The translations under genes were made by a program, and so were the position numbers. Shown piece after piece: positions 50,336 through 57,839 of a stretch of 64,000 bases of DNA. A model generated the notes under the pieces. It saw only the letters and a program-made list of their open reading frames with translations. It was not told where the DNA came from and made no database searches. Each line of letters opens with the position of its first letter. Position 1 is the stretch's first letter. This DNA is from JANOYC01 sp031428675 (GTDB lineage: Bacteria > Actinomycetota > Actinomycetes > Actinomycetales > Microbacteriaceae), in NCBI GenBank assembly GCA_031428675.1, contig JANOYC010000052.1:8551-72550 (forward strand), in the 5' to 3' direction.

Positions 50336-50421
50336 GCGCGAAATTCAGGCAGCAAAAAGTGACACCCTGGCGCGAGAGCGCGACGCGCCGGACCGCCGCC
50401 CTTCTTGCCTGAATTTCGCGC
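50336..50421. repeat. 86-bp inverted-repeat element, copy 3
   Basis: The left arm GCGCGAAATTCAGGCA (50336-50351) and right arm TGCCTGAATTTCGCGC (50406-50421) are perfect 16-bp inverted copies. The interior is again 54 bp but differs most from copy 1. Its last bases GCGC begin a 13-bp tandem array that extends to the right. It has no coding capacity. Confidence 0.85.
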
Positions 50422-50469
50422 AGGTCACCCGCGTAGGACGCGCGCGCAGGACACCCGCGCAGGTCGCGC
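50418..50469. repeat. 13-bp tandem array, four units
   Basis: Four consecutive units read GCGCAGGTCACCC, GCGTAGGACGCGC, GCGCAGGACACCC and GCGCAGGTCGCGC (consensus GCGYAGGWCRCSC). The array starts inside the right end of element copy 3 and stops 18 bp before the pdxT stop. Units 1 and 3 and units 2 and 4 are most alike, which suggests duplication of a 26-bp pair. Confidence 0.8.
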
Positions 50470-50487
50470 AGTGATGCGCGTGCGGAC

Positions 50488-51105
50488 TCAGGCTGCGCGG
50501 CGCACCGTGGCGAGGAACCGCTCGTGGAAGCGGAGGTCGTTGGTGACCTCGGGGTGGAAGGACGTTCCCAGCAGGTTGCCCTGCTCCACGGCCACGATTC
50601 GTCCGTCGGGCAGCGAGCCGAGCACAGTCACGCCCGGTCCCGCCGACTCGACGATGGGCGCGCGGATAAACACCGCGCGCACTGCTTCGTCTCCGATGTC
50701 GGGCATGTCGATGTCGAGCTCGAACGACTCGGTCTGCGACCCGAATGCGTTCCGGCGAACAATCACGTCGAGCCCACCGAGGCTCTGCTGCCCGGAAATC
50801 GAGTTGAGTACACGGTCGGCGAGCATGATAAGACCTGCGCAGGTGCCATAAACGGGCAGTCCTCCCGCGATCGCGTCGCGCAGCGGGTCGGCTAGGCCGA
50901 AAGTGCGGCTGAGCTTGTCCATGACGCTCGATTCACCACCCGGGATGACGAGGCCGCCGATTGTGGCAAGTTCCTCGGGCCGCCGCACCGGTATCGCCTC
51001 GGCCCCAAGTCTCGTGAGCACAGACATGTGCTCACGAAAATCGCCCTGAAGCGCGAGGACACCGACGCGCGGGGCCGACTGTGCGGAAGGCGTGCTACCA
51101 GCCAC
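50488..51105 (-). CDS. pdxT: Pyridoxal 5'-phosphate synthase glutaminase subunit PdxT
   Basis: This 205-residue class I-like glutaminase feeds ammonia to PdxS. The catalytic Cys89 is in VYGTCAGLIML, the His/Glu pair is in GTSFHPEV, and GGLVIPGGESSVM is the oxyanion strand. The start overlaps the pdxS end by 11 bp. With PdxS it forms vitamin B6 from ribose-5-phosphate, glyceraldehyde-3-phosphate and glutamine. Confidence 0.96.
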   Translation of the reverse strand: MAGSTPSAQSAPRVGVLALQGDFREHMSVLTRLGAEAIPVRRPEELATIGGLVIPGGESSVMDKLSRTFGLADPLRDAIAGGLPVYGTCAGLIMLADRVLNSISGQQSLGGLDVIVRRNAFGSQTESFELDIDMPDIGDEAVRAVFIRAPIVESAGPGVTVLGSLPDGRIVAVEQGNLLGTSFHPEVTNDLRFHERFLATVRRAA

Positions 51106-51994
51106 GTTCGGAGAGTCGATGGGGAGCGGCGAGGTCAGTGACGTTTATGCCGACCATCGCCTCGCCGAGCCCACGAGACACCTCAGTGATTACCGACGGG
51201 TCGTCGTAGAACGTCGTCGCCTTCACGATGGCGGCCGCGCGCTGTTCCGGATTGCCCGACTTGAAGATGCCCGAGCCCACGAACACTCCGTCGGCTCCGA
51301 GTTGCATCATGAGTGCTGCGTCGGCGGGAGTTGCGACTCCGCCAGCGGTGAACAGCACAACCGGAAGTTTGCCGGTGCGAGCGACCTCGCGCACGAGTTC
51401 GTAGGGGGCCTGAAGTTCTTTGGCCGCTACGTAGAGTTCGTCGGCAGATTTCGCTGTGAGCGCCGCAATCTCACCCCGGATGGTGCGGATGTGCTTGGTC
51501 GCCTCTGACACATCGCCGGTGCCGGCCTCACCCTTGGAACGCACCATCGCAGCGCCCTCGGTGATGCGACGCAACGCCTCGCCCAGGTTTGTCGCCCCGC
51601 AGACGAAGGGAACGGTGAAGTTCCACTTGTCGATGTGGTTCACGTAGTCGGCCGGGCTCAGAACCTCAGACTCATCGATGTAGTCAACTCCGAGCGACTG
51701 CAATACCTGCGCTTCGACGAAGTGGCCGATGCGCGCCTTCGCCATCACCGGGATCGACACCTCGGCGATGATCGAGTCGATCAAATCGGGGTCGCTCATG
51801 CGGGCGACGCCACCTTGCGATCGAATGTCGGCCGGCACTCGCTCGAGCGCCATGACCGCGACGGCCCCAGCATCCTCGGCAATGCGTGCCTGCGCTGCGG
51901 TCACGACGTCCATGATGACGCCGCCCTTCAGCATCTCGGCGAGGCCGCGCTTCACCCGGCTGGTTCCTAGTTCGGTCGTGCTGCTGTCGCTCAT
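51095..51994 (-). CDS. pdxS: Pyridoxal 5'-phosphate synthase lyase subunit PdxS
   Basis: This 299-residue TIM-barrel enzyme builds the PLP ring. It has GLAEMLKGGVIMDVV (active-site Asp), VMAKARIGHFVEAQ with the Schiff-base Lys86, and VRSKGEAGTGD with the second Lys. The ATG at 51994 is preferred to a TTG three codons earlier because a TAGAAT hexamer sits 8 bp upstream and no Shine-Dalgarno is present. It is coupled to pdxT. Confidence 0.96.
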   Translation of the reverse strand: MSDSSTTELGTSRVKRGLAEMLKGGVIMDVVTAAQARIAEDAGAVAVMALERVPADIRSQGGVARMSDPDLIDSIIAEVSIPVMAKARIGHFVEAQVLQSLGVDYIDESEVLSPADYVNHIDKWNFTVPFVCGATNLGEALRRITEGAAMVRSKGEAGTGDVSEATKHIRTIRGEIAALTAKSADELYVAAKELQAPYELVREVARTGKLPVVLFTAGGVATPADAALMMQLGADGVFVGSGIFKSGNPEQRAAAIVKATTFYDDPSVITEVSRGLGEAMVGINVTDLAAPHRLSERGW

Positions 51995-52002
51995 GGTGCT
52001 CA

Positions 52003-52008
52003 ATTCTA
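52003..52008 (-). promoter_or_regulatory. -10 hexamer for a leaderless pdxS transcript
   Basis: TAGAAT, one base from the TATAAT consensus, ends 8 bp before the pdxS ATG. It lies just after the HIT gene stop. No Shine-Dalgarno separates it from the start, so the pdxST mRNA is probably leaderless. Confidence 0.6.
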
Positions 52009-52018
52009 CTGTCGGTAC

Positions 52019-52591
52019 TTACTGATGGTCGGGGTGCGGCCAGGCCGCGGCAATGCTGTCACGCACATCGCCGAGCAAGGTGGGGATTGCTTTTGTGCCC
52101 GCGATGATGGGGAAGAAATTCGAATCGAGTGCCCACCTCGGAACGATGTGCTGGTGCAGGTGTTCGGCGATGCCGGCTCCGGCAATGCGCCCCTGGTTCA
52201 TGCCGATGTTGAATCCATGGCATTTGGATGTCTCGGTCAGCACCCGCATGGCCGTTTGCGTGAGACTGCCGATTTCTGCAACCTCTTCCGGCGTTGCTTC
52301 GTCATACAGTGCGACGTGGCGGTATGGGCAGACGAGCAGGTGCCCGCTGTTGTACGGGTAGAGGTTCAGCAAGACATAGGCGTGAGTGCCGCGAGCGACG
52401 ATCAGGCCCTGCTCGTCGGACATCCCGGGCGCGACGCAGAACGGGCATTCGTGCGCCTTCGGCATCTGCCCGTTCTGTATGTAGGCGATGCGGTGTGGCG
52501 TCCACAACCGTTGAAAGGCGTCGGGGATTGCGGCGAACTGCTCCGCGGACTCCGCATCGGGATAGTCGGCGCCGTCGATGTCACGCGCCAT
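52019..52591 (-). CDS. HIT family hydrolase, probable diadenosine tetraphosphate phosphorylase type
   Basis: This 190-residue HIT protein has the histidine triad HLHQHIVPRW (about 151-160) and a CPFC pair near residue 48 that fits a zinc-binding loop. The LLNLYPYNSGHLLVCPYRH segment is typical. The mycobacterial homologue next to thrS acts as Ap4A phosphorylase; that activity is inferred here. Its start overlaps the thrS stop by one base. pdxS follows directly, without the phosphoinositide genes found here in mycobacteria. Confidence 0.9.
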   Translation of the reverse strand: MARDIDGADYPDAESAEQFAAIPDAFQRLWTPHRIAYIQNGQMPKAHECPFCVAPGMSDEQGLIVARGTHAYVLLNLYPYNSGHLLVCPYRHVALYDEATPEEVAEIGSLTQTAMRVLTETSKCHGFNIGMNQGRIAGAGIAEHLHQHIVPRWALDSNFFPIIAGTKAIPTLLGDVRDSIAAAWPHPDHQ

Positions 52592-54537
52592 CAGACCTGC
52601 GCCTTGGTCGCGATCGCTTCGGTGATGCGACGGATGGCTTCGTCGATCTCGACGCCATTGTCTTGAGTGCCGTCGCGGAACCGAAAACTCACTGTCCCGG
52701 CAGCCATGTCGGATTCCCCCGCGATGAGTTGGAAGGGCACCTTGTCTTTCGCGTGCGTGCGGATCTTCTTCTGCATCCGCTCACTCGATGCGTCGAGCGT
52801 TGCGCGAACTCCCGCCGCTTTGAGCTTCGCAACGATCTCGCCAAGGTAGTCCTCGTAGGCTTCGGCAACGGGGATGCCGACAACTTGCACCGGCGACAGC
52901 CAGACCGGGAACGCACCGGCGTAGTGCTCCGTGAGCACTCCGAAGAATCGCTCGATTGAGCCGAAGAGCGCGCGGTGGATCATGACCGGACGCTGGCGCG
53001 ACCCATCGGGCGCGGTGTACTCCAGGTCGAACCGCTCGGGCAAGTTGAAGTCGAGTTGCACCGTCGACATCTGCCAGGTGCGACCGATAGCGTCGCGCGC
53101 CTGCACCGAGATCTTCGGGCCGTAGAAAGCGGCGCCGCCCGGATCAGGCACCAATTCGAGGCCGGATTCGGTGGCGACGGTGCGAAGCGTGTCGGTTGCC
53201 TCATCCCACATCGCGTCGTCGCCTACGAACTTGTCGGGGTTCTTGGTGGACAGCTCCAGGTAGAAGTCGTTCAGGCCGTAATCCCGTAGCAGGTCGAGAA
53301 CGAACTGCAACGTGGTCGCAAGCTCGTCCTTCATTCGTTCTTTCGTCGTGAAGATGTGAGCGTCATCCTGCGTCATGCCGCGCACGCGCGTGAGCCCGTG
53401 GATCACTCCCGATTTCTCATTGCGATATACCGTGCCGAACTCGAACATGCGAAGCGGCAGGTCGCGGTAGGAACGCGCGTTCGAGCGGTAGATCAGGATG
53501 TGGAACGGGCAGTTCATCGGCTTGAGGTAGTAGTTTGCGCCCTGACGGGTGATCTCTCCCTCTTCGTTGCGAGCCTCATCGAGGTGCATCGCAGGAAACA
53601 TCCCGTCTTCGTACCAGTCGAGGTGCCCGGAGGTCTCGAAGAGGTGGGATTTCGTGATGTGCGGTGTGTAGACGAATTCGTAGCCGGCCTGTTCGTGCTT
53701 GAGACGCGAATAGTCCTCCATCTGGCGCCGGATGATGCCGCCTTTCGGATGGAAGACGGCGAGCCCCGAACCGATCTCGTCGGGAAAGCTGAACAAGTCG
53801 AGCTCAGAACCGAGTCGGCGATGATCGCGTTTGTGAGCCTCTTCGAGGCGTTCCAAGTATGCGCGCAGCTCGTCTTTCGTCGGCCACGCGGTGCCGTAGA
53901 TGCGCTGCAGTTGCTTGTTCTTCTCCGAACCGCGCCAGTAGGCGGCTGCCACGCGCATCAGCTTCGACGCATTGCCGATCATGCGCGTGTTCGGCAAATG
54001 TGGACCGCGGCACAAATCGAACCAGATGACCTCCCCGGTCTTCGGGTCTGTGTTCTCGTACACCGTCAGTTCAGCGCCGCCTACTTCGACCGACTCGTTG
54101 TCGTCGCCGCCTTTGATGCCGATCAACTCGAGCTTGTAGGGCTCGCTTGCGAGCAACTCCCGTGCTTCGGCGTCACTGACCACGCGTCGACCGAAGCGCT
54201 GACCCTGGCGGATGATGCGGTCCATGCCCTTTTCGATCGCCTTGAGATCGTCGGGGGTGAATGGCTCGACGACGTCGAAATCGTAGTAAAAACCATCGGT
54301 GACGGGCGGGCCGATGCCGAGCTTGGCATCCGGATTTATCTGTTGCACGGCTTGAGCGAGTACATGTGCTGCGGAGTGGCGCAGGATTGCCAATCCGTCT
54401 TCGGATCCGATGGCTACCGGCTCGACAGTGTCGTTCTCCGACACGCTCGCGGCGAGGTCTCGCAGTTCACCATTGACGCGCATCGCCACCGTGGTGCGGT
54501 CGGGAAACAGCTCGAAACCGGTCTGCGAAGTGCTCAT
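52591..54537 (-). CDS. thrS: Threonyl-tRNA synthetase
   Basis: This 647-residue class II synthetase has an editing/SAD domain (RHSAAHVLAQA at about 53; the zinc-type RGPH later), a catalytic core with MNCPFHILIY, the GTVYRNEKSG motif 2 and motif 3 with Arg, and a C-terminal anticodon domain (QVVGIPVAEAYEDYLGEI). The N-terminal TGS region before the HSAAH motif is only ~50 residues, shorter than in E. coli. The ATG at 54537 follows a TAAAGT hexamer by 7 bp with no Shine-Dalgarno. The longer upstream frame is not supported. Confidence 0.95.
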   Translation of the reverse strand: MSTSQTGFELFPDRTTVAMRVNGELRDLAASVSENDTVEPVAIGSEDGLAILRHSAAHVLAQAVQQINPDAKLGIGPPVTDGFYYDFDVVEPFTPDDLKAIEKGMDRIIRQGQRFGRRVVSDAEARELLASEPYKLELIGIKGGDDNESVEVGGAELTVYENTDPKTGEVIWFDLCRGPHLPNTRMIGNASKLMRVAAAYWRGSEKNKQLQRIYGTAWPTKDELRAYLERLEEAHKRDHRRLGSELDLFSFPDEIGSGLAVFHPKGGIIRRQMEDYSRLKHEQAGYEFVYTPHITKSHLFETSGHLDWYEDGMFPAMHLDEARNEEGEITRQGANYYLKPMNCPFHILIYRSNARSYRDLPLRMFEFGTVYRNEKSGVIHGLTRVRGMTQDDAHIFTTKERMKDELATTLQFVLDLLRDYGLNDFYLELSTKNPDKFVGDDAMWDEATDTLRTVATESGLELVPDPGGAAFYGPKISVQARDAIGRTWQMSTVQLDFNLPERFDLEYTAPDGSRQRPVMIHRALFGSIERFFGVLTEHYAGAFPVWLSPVQVVGIPVAEAYEDYLGEIVAKLKAAGVRATLDASSERMQKKIRTHAKDKVPFQLIAGESDMAAGTVSFRFRDGTQDNGVEIDEAIRRITEAIATKAQV

Positions 54538-54544
54538 TCGTATA

Positions 54545-54550
54545 ACTTTA
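54545..54550 (-). promoter_or_regulatory. -10 hexamer for a leaderless thrS transcript
   Basis: TAAAGT ends 7 bp before the thrS ATG on the minus strand. No Shine-Dalgarno occurs between, so a leaderless transcript is likely. A T-box leader would not fit this layout. Confidence 0.5.
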
Positions 54551-54604
54551 CTGCCGCGAAAGGTGGCGCTCGACGCGATCGGAGCGTAACCTGAGCCAAG
54601 CTTC

Positions 54605-54649
54605 AGATCCCCGCTACTCACTGCTCCCCCGGCCATGAGACGGGGATCT
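54605..54649. other. Hairpin upstream of thrS
   Basis: AGATCCCCG (54605-54613) and CGGGGATCT (54641-54649) form a perfect 9-bp stem with a 27-nt loop. The plus-strand side is followed by TTCTCTTT, so in that direction it looks like a terminator although no plus-strand gene ends here. On the minus strand it lies upstream of the thrS promoter. Confidence 0.5.
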
Positions 54650-54693
54650 TCTCTTTAATCCGCACCGGTCACTGTTCTGCCATGACACGGCGA

Positions 54694-54729
54694 ATCGCCA
54701 GCTATCCGGATAACCGGACGGCTGGCGAT
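54694..54729 (-). terminator. Terminator after the secreted CHATGS protein gene
   Basis: ATCGCCAGC (54694-54702) pairs with GCTGGCGAT (54721-54729), with a nested TCCGG/CCGGA stem in the loop. It starts 14 bp past the stop codon of the upstream minus-strand gene. No long U run follows. Confidence 0.65.
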
Positions 54730-54742
54730 CGCGTGTGATGGG

Positions 54743-55159
54743 TTAGAAAACCTCGTCGGGAACCAGCTCTTCGACCACCGGAGTGGTGTGGGTGTCGTCC
54801 TCGGCGTACCCACTGGGGACATTGCAATTGTTCGCGAGGATATTCGCGTTCTGCAGGTTGAGACCCGCGAACGTGCCGACCGCCTTGCCAACGGAATAGC
54901 TGAACGCGGGGATGATGTCGCGCTCGTCCTGGTGCTTGCTGTGCGCGTTGACGACGGCGGCCTTGTCGGTCGTGATGACAACGTAGGGGTTGGTCGTGCT
55001 GCCGGTTGCGTGGCAGTAGGTGACCTGGTTGGTGCCGTCGACCGGCTGGGACGCGGATGCGGAACCAGCCGCCCCCAACGCGCCAAGGGCGACAAATGGG
55101 ATTGCTGCGATTATTGCAATGAATCGGGCGCGGGTACGCCCCTGGGTTGAATTCATCAT
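54743..55159 (-). CDS. Secreted protein with CHATGS/NPYV motif, function unknown
   Basis: This 138-residue protein has a signal peptide: basic RTRAR, a hydrophobic core (about 13-31) and a likely cleavage after SASA near residue 36. The mature part contains VTYCHATGSTTNPYVVIT, followed by NAHSKHQDERDIIP, a pattern I recall from several actinobacterial surface proteins of unknown role. Cys49 and Cys112 may form a disulfide. Two ATGs (55159 and 55156) follow AAAGGAGAG. It is divergent from the next secreted gene. Confidence 0.8.
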   Translation of the reverse strand: MMNSTQGRTRARFIAIIAAIPFVALGALGAAGSASASQPVDGTNQVTYCHATGSTTNPYVVITTDKAAVVNAHSKHQDERDIIPAFSYSVGKAVGTFAGLNLQNANILANNCNVPSGYAEDDTHTTPVVEELVPDEVF

Positions 55160-55397
55160 GAAGTGACTCTCCTTTCGGGTCAGAGAATTGCCACACCAAT
55201 ATTCGAGCAGTCCCCCGAAAGGCGGACAAGCAAACGCGCGCCCCCATTTGCCTGGCCTCGGCCCCCAATGAGAGGCACAAAGGCTCACCTCACGCCCCCG
55301 CGAGGGAGTGCGGCCGCCGAGGCAATCCGTCTGAGCGGCCGCTCCGAACGAAGACGGAAGGCAGAATCTCTGCCGCTCAATGACGAAGGAGTCAATC

Positions 55398-56090
55398 GTG
55401 AAACGAAATTCGGTAGTGGGGATCAGTGCCTCGGCATTGCTCATTCTTCTCGCAACGTGGGGCTCGGGTTCGGCGAGTGCGTCGCCGTCAGACAACGGCA
55501 GAGTCGTTACCCTGACCGCGCATTTGACCGAGCTGAACGGGTCCGGAGCGTCGGGTACTGCGACCGCTGTCATCCACAACAAAAAGATCAAGTCGATTGA
55601 GGTGCACGCAACGGGCCTCACCCCGGATGCTCCGCACGCCCAACACATTCATTACGGCAACCAAGCGTCAAATGAATGTCCCACGCTCGCGCACGACACC
55701 AACCCCACGGACGGACGCATCAACACGCTCGAGGGAGTGCCCGCATACGGTCCCGTCGTAGTTTCGCTGACGACCAGAGGCGACACGAGCCCGAGTAGCG
55801 TTCTGGCGGTTGACCGTTATCCTGTCGCGGTTGACGGTCGGATCGACTACAAGCGCACCAACATCAAGTTCACGGATGTGGCTGGCACTGGCTACCCCGG
55901 TCCCGGGGGCCTCGGCACCGCCCAGGAAATTGCCGATTCCATTCGTGACGGCGAAGGTGTCGTCGTGATCCATGGTCTCGACTACGACGGCAGCGAAACG
56001 TACAGCTTCAGCGCAGAAGGATCGAGCGAACTCGACTCCAGCCTCCCGGCCGAAGCCACCGACCCAGCGGCGTGCGGAGTGCTCCGTTAG
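55398..56090 (+). CDS. Secreted CHRD-like domain protein
   Basis: This 230-residue protein starts at a GTG with AAGGAG six bases upstream, better placed than an ATG 18 bp earlier. A signal peptide spans about 1-28 (SASALLILLATWGS). The mature part resembles the CHRD family of extracellular beta proteins: AVIHNKKIKSIEVHATGL, HAQHIHYGN, VVVSLTTRGDTSPSS and SELDSSLPAEATDPAACG. A Ca-loop-like DTNPTDGRINTLEG resembles an EF-hand with one extra residue. The function is unknown; a surface or extracellular role is inferred from the signal peptide. Confidence 0.78.
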   Translation: MKRNSVVGISASALLILLATWGSGSASASPSDNGRVVTLTAHLTELNGSGASGTATAVIHNKKIKSIEVHATGLTPDAPHAQHIHYGNQASNECPTLAHDTNPTDGRINTLEGVPAYGPVVVSLTTRGDTSPSSVLAVDRYPVAVDGRIDYKRTNIKFTDVAGTGYPGPGGLGTAQEIADSIRDGEGVVVIHGLDYDGSETYSFSAEGSSELDSSLPAEATDPAACGVLR

Positions 56091-56114
56091 CTGAGCGTTA
56101 CAGCTGTGAACTGT

Positions 56115-56152
56115 TTATGCACGCGTCGTTCTCTCGAGCGATGCGTGCATAA
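56115..56152. terminator. Bidirectional terminator between convergent genes
   Basis: TTATGCACGCGTCG (56115-56128) and CGATGCGTGCATAA (56139-56152) form a 14-bp stem with one G-T mismatch and a 10-nt loop. It lies between the ends of the plus-strand CHRD-like gene and the minus-strand GH13 gene, and so can serve both. Confidence 0.8.
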
Positions 56153-56162
56153 GCACTTTCGG

Positions 56163-57839
56163 CTAAGCGAGCCGCTTGCCGGCCCGCTCGACCACGCGCA
56201 ACCACCGATATCCATACGCTTCGACGGGAATGGTGATTGAGCCATCCGAGTCACACGTGAATTCCGTGCCCCGTGAGAGTAAATCCACGAGCACTTCGTC
56301 GTCGCGAATTTCCGGCACCGAGAACGACACCGTTGCCGTTTCGCTGCTGAGATTGTGCACCGCGACCATACGGCCTTCGGTGCTCCTCAGCGAGTGGACG
56401 AGCACACCACGGGCTTTCTGAGGTATCACTTCGAAAGTGCCCCAGCCCATTTCTGGCGAAGCGCGGTACTGCTCGATGAGCAGCCTCAGGAAGTGCAGCA
56501 TCGACTGCGGCGCATGACGTTGATCCGAGACGTTCACATGCTCGGGTGAATAGCTCCCGGGGGTCACCGGGGCCGCGAGTTTCTTGGCGTCCGCGTTGGA
56601 GAATCCTCCGTTCGCGTCCCCCGTCCACTGCATTGGTGTGCGCACGGAGGTACGGTCACCGATGTTCAGGTTTTCGCCCATTCCGATCTCTTCGCCGTAG
56701 AAGAGTACTGGTGTGCCAGGCAGGGAGAACAAAAGGCTATAAACCATCCGAATTCGGCGTGGATCTCCGGCGAGCATGGGCGGCAGCCGGCGGATGATGC
56801 CTCTGCCGTAGACCTGCATGTTCGGTTCAGGGCCGAATGCGGCAAATACTTCGTTGCGCTCGTCGTCCGTCAACTTGTCCAGTGTGAGTTCGTCGTGGTT
56901 TCGAACGAAGTTTGCCCACTGCGACTCGACAGCAATGGCGGGTCTACTCGCGAGGGCCCGCTCAAGCGGTTTCGGATCTTCCCGCGCGAGAGAAAGGTAA
57001 AGATGCTGCATGGTGATGAAATCAAATTGCATGGTGAGACCGTTGCCGGCACGCCCACCGAAATACTCGAGTTGCTCGCTTCGCGGCAAGTTCGCCTCGC
57101 CGAGCATTATTGCCTCGCCGGAGCGTCGGCCGAGAAACGAACGGAGCGACGTCAGGAAATCCAGCGGATTATCGAGGGAGCCCTCTGGCTTCTCGACGCC
57201 TGACTGGTCGATCAGAAACGGCACAGCGTCGACGCGAAAGCCGGACACCCCCAGCTGCAGCCAGAATCCCATGATCTTTGCTACCTCATCGCGAACCTTG
57301 GGGTTTGTGACGTTGAGGTCGGGTTGGAACCGGTAGAAGTGATGCAAGTAGTACTGGCCCGTTATCTCGTCGAGTTCCCACACACTGTCTTCGACGTCGG
57401 GGAATACGGGCGCTTCTTTCTTTCGTGGCGGGTGGTCGCGCCAGACGTAGTAGTCCCGGTAGGGGTTGTCTCGGCTCGATCTTGCCTCCAGAAACCACGG
57501 GTGTTGGTCTGACGTGTGGTTGACGACGAGGTCGATGACTACGCGAATGCCTCGATCACGAGCCATCCGCATCATTTCGACGAAATCACCGAAATTGCCC
57601 AAGCGATCGTCGATGCCGTAGAAATCGGAAATGTCGTAGCCATCGTCTTTATCCGGCGACGGATAGAACGGCATCAGCCAGAGGCACGTTATGCCAAGCT
57701 CCTGCAGGTAGTCCATGCGGTGTGCGAGACCTTCGAAGTCGCCGATGCCGTCGTCGTTCCAATCCATGAACGTCTCGACGTCGAGGCAATAAACAACGGC
57801 GGTCTTCCACCACAAATCACTCGTGTCCGTGATTCTCAC
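56163..57839 (-). CDS. GH13 alpha-glucosidase / trehalose synthase-like enzyme
   Basis: This 558-residue TIM-barrel glycosidase has a full GH13 set: VVNHTSDQHPWF (region I), GFRVDAVPF with nucleophile Asp204, LGEAN with acid/base Glu249, and RNHDEL with Asp316. Typical trehalose-synthase features such as WLMPFYPSP and QQHWFQ-like DQHPWF occur. Substrate choice between trehalose isomerisation and alpha-glucan hydrolysis cannot be told from sequence alone. The GTG start at 57839 overlaps the LLM stop (GTGA), so the pair is coupled. It is probably cytosolic. Confidence 0.9.
   Translation of the reverse strand: MRITDTSDLWWKTAVVYCLDVETFMDWNDDGIGDFEGLAHRMDYLQELGITCLWLMPFYPSPDKDDGYDISDFYGIDDRLGNFGDFVEMMRMARDRGIRVVIDLVVNHTSDQHPWFLEARSSRDNPYRDYYVWRDHPPRKKEAPVFPDVEDSVWELDEITGQYYLHHFYRFQPDLNVTNPKVRDEVAKIMGFWLQLGVSGFRVDAVPFLIDQSGVEKPEGSLDNPLDFLTSLRSFLGRRSGEAIMLGEANLPRSEQLEYFGGRAGNGLTMQFDFITMQHLYLSLAREDPKPLERALASRPAIAVESQWANFVRNHDELTLDKLTDDERNEVFAAFGPEPNMQVYGRGIIRRLPPMLAGDPRRIRMVYSLLFSLPGTPVLFYGEEIGMGENLNIGDRTSVRTPMQWTGDANGGFSNADAKKLAAPVTPGSYSPEHVNVSDQRHAPQSMLHFLRLLIEQYRASPEMGWGTFEVIPQKARGVLVHSLRSTEGRMVAVHNLSSETATVSFSVPEIRDDEVLVDLLSRGTEFTCDSDGSITIPVEAYGYRWLRVVERAGKRLA

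Noticed and set aside
50118..50421. The repeated GCGCGAAATTCAGGCA units as a CRISPR array
   Set aside because: There are only two units here, each with inverted ends of its own, and the third copy is 22 kb away. No spacer pattern or cas genes are present.
53356..54594. A 412-codon open frame on the plus strand
   Set aside because: It is the antisense shadow of thrS.
54538..54660. A T-box leader for thrS
   Set aside because: No T-box sequence (TGGNACCGCG-like) is present and the proposed -10 is 7 bp before the ATG. The upstream hairpin would not be transcribed with thrS.
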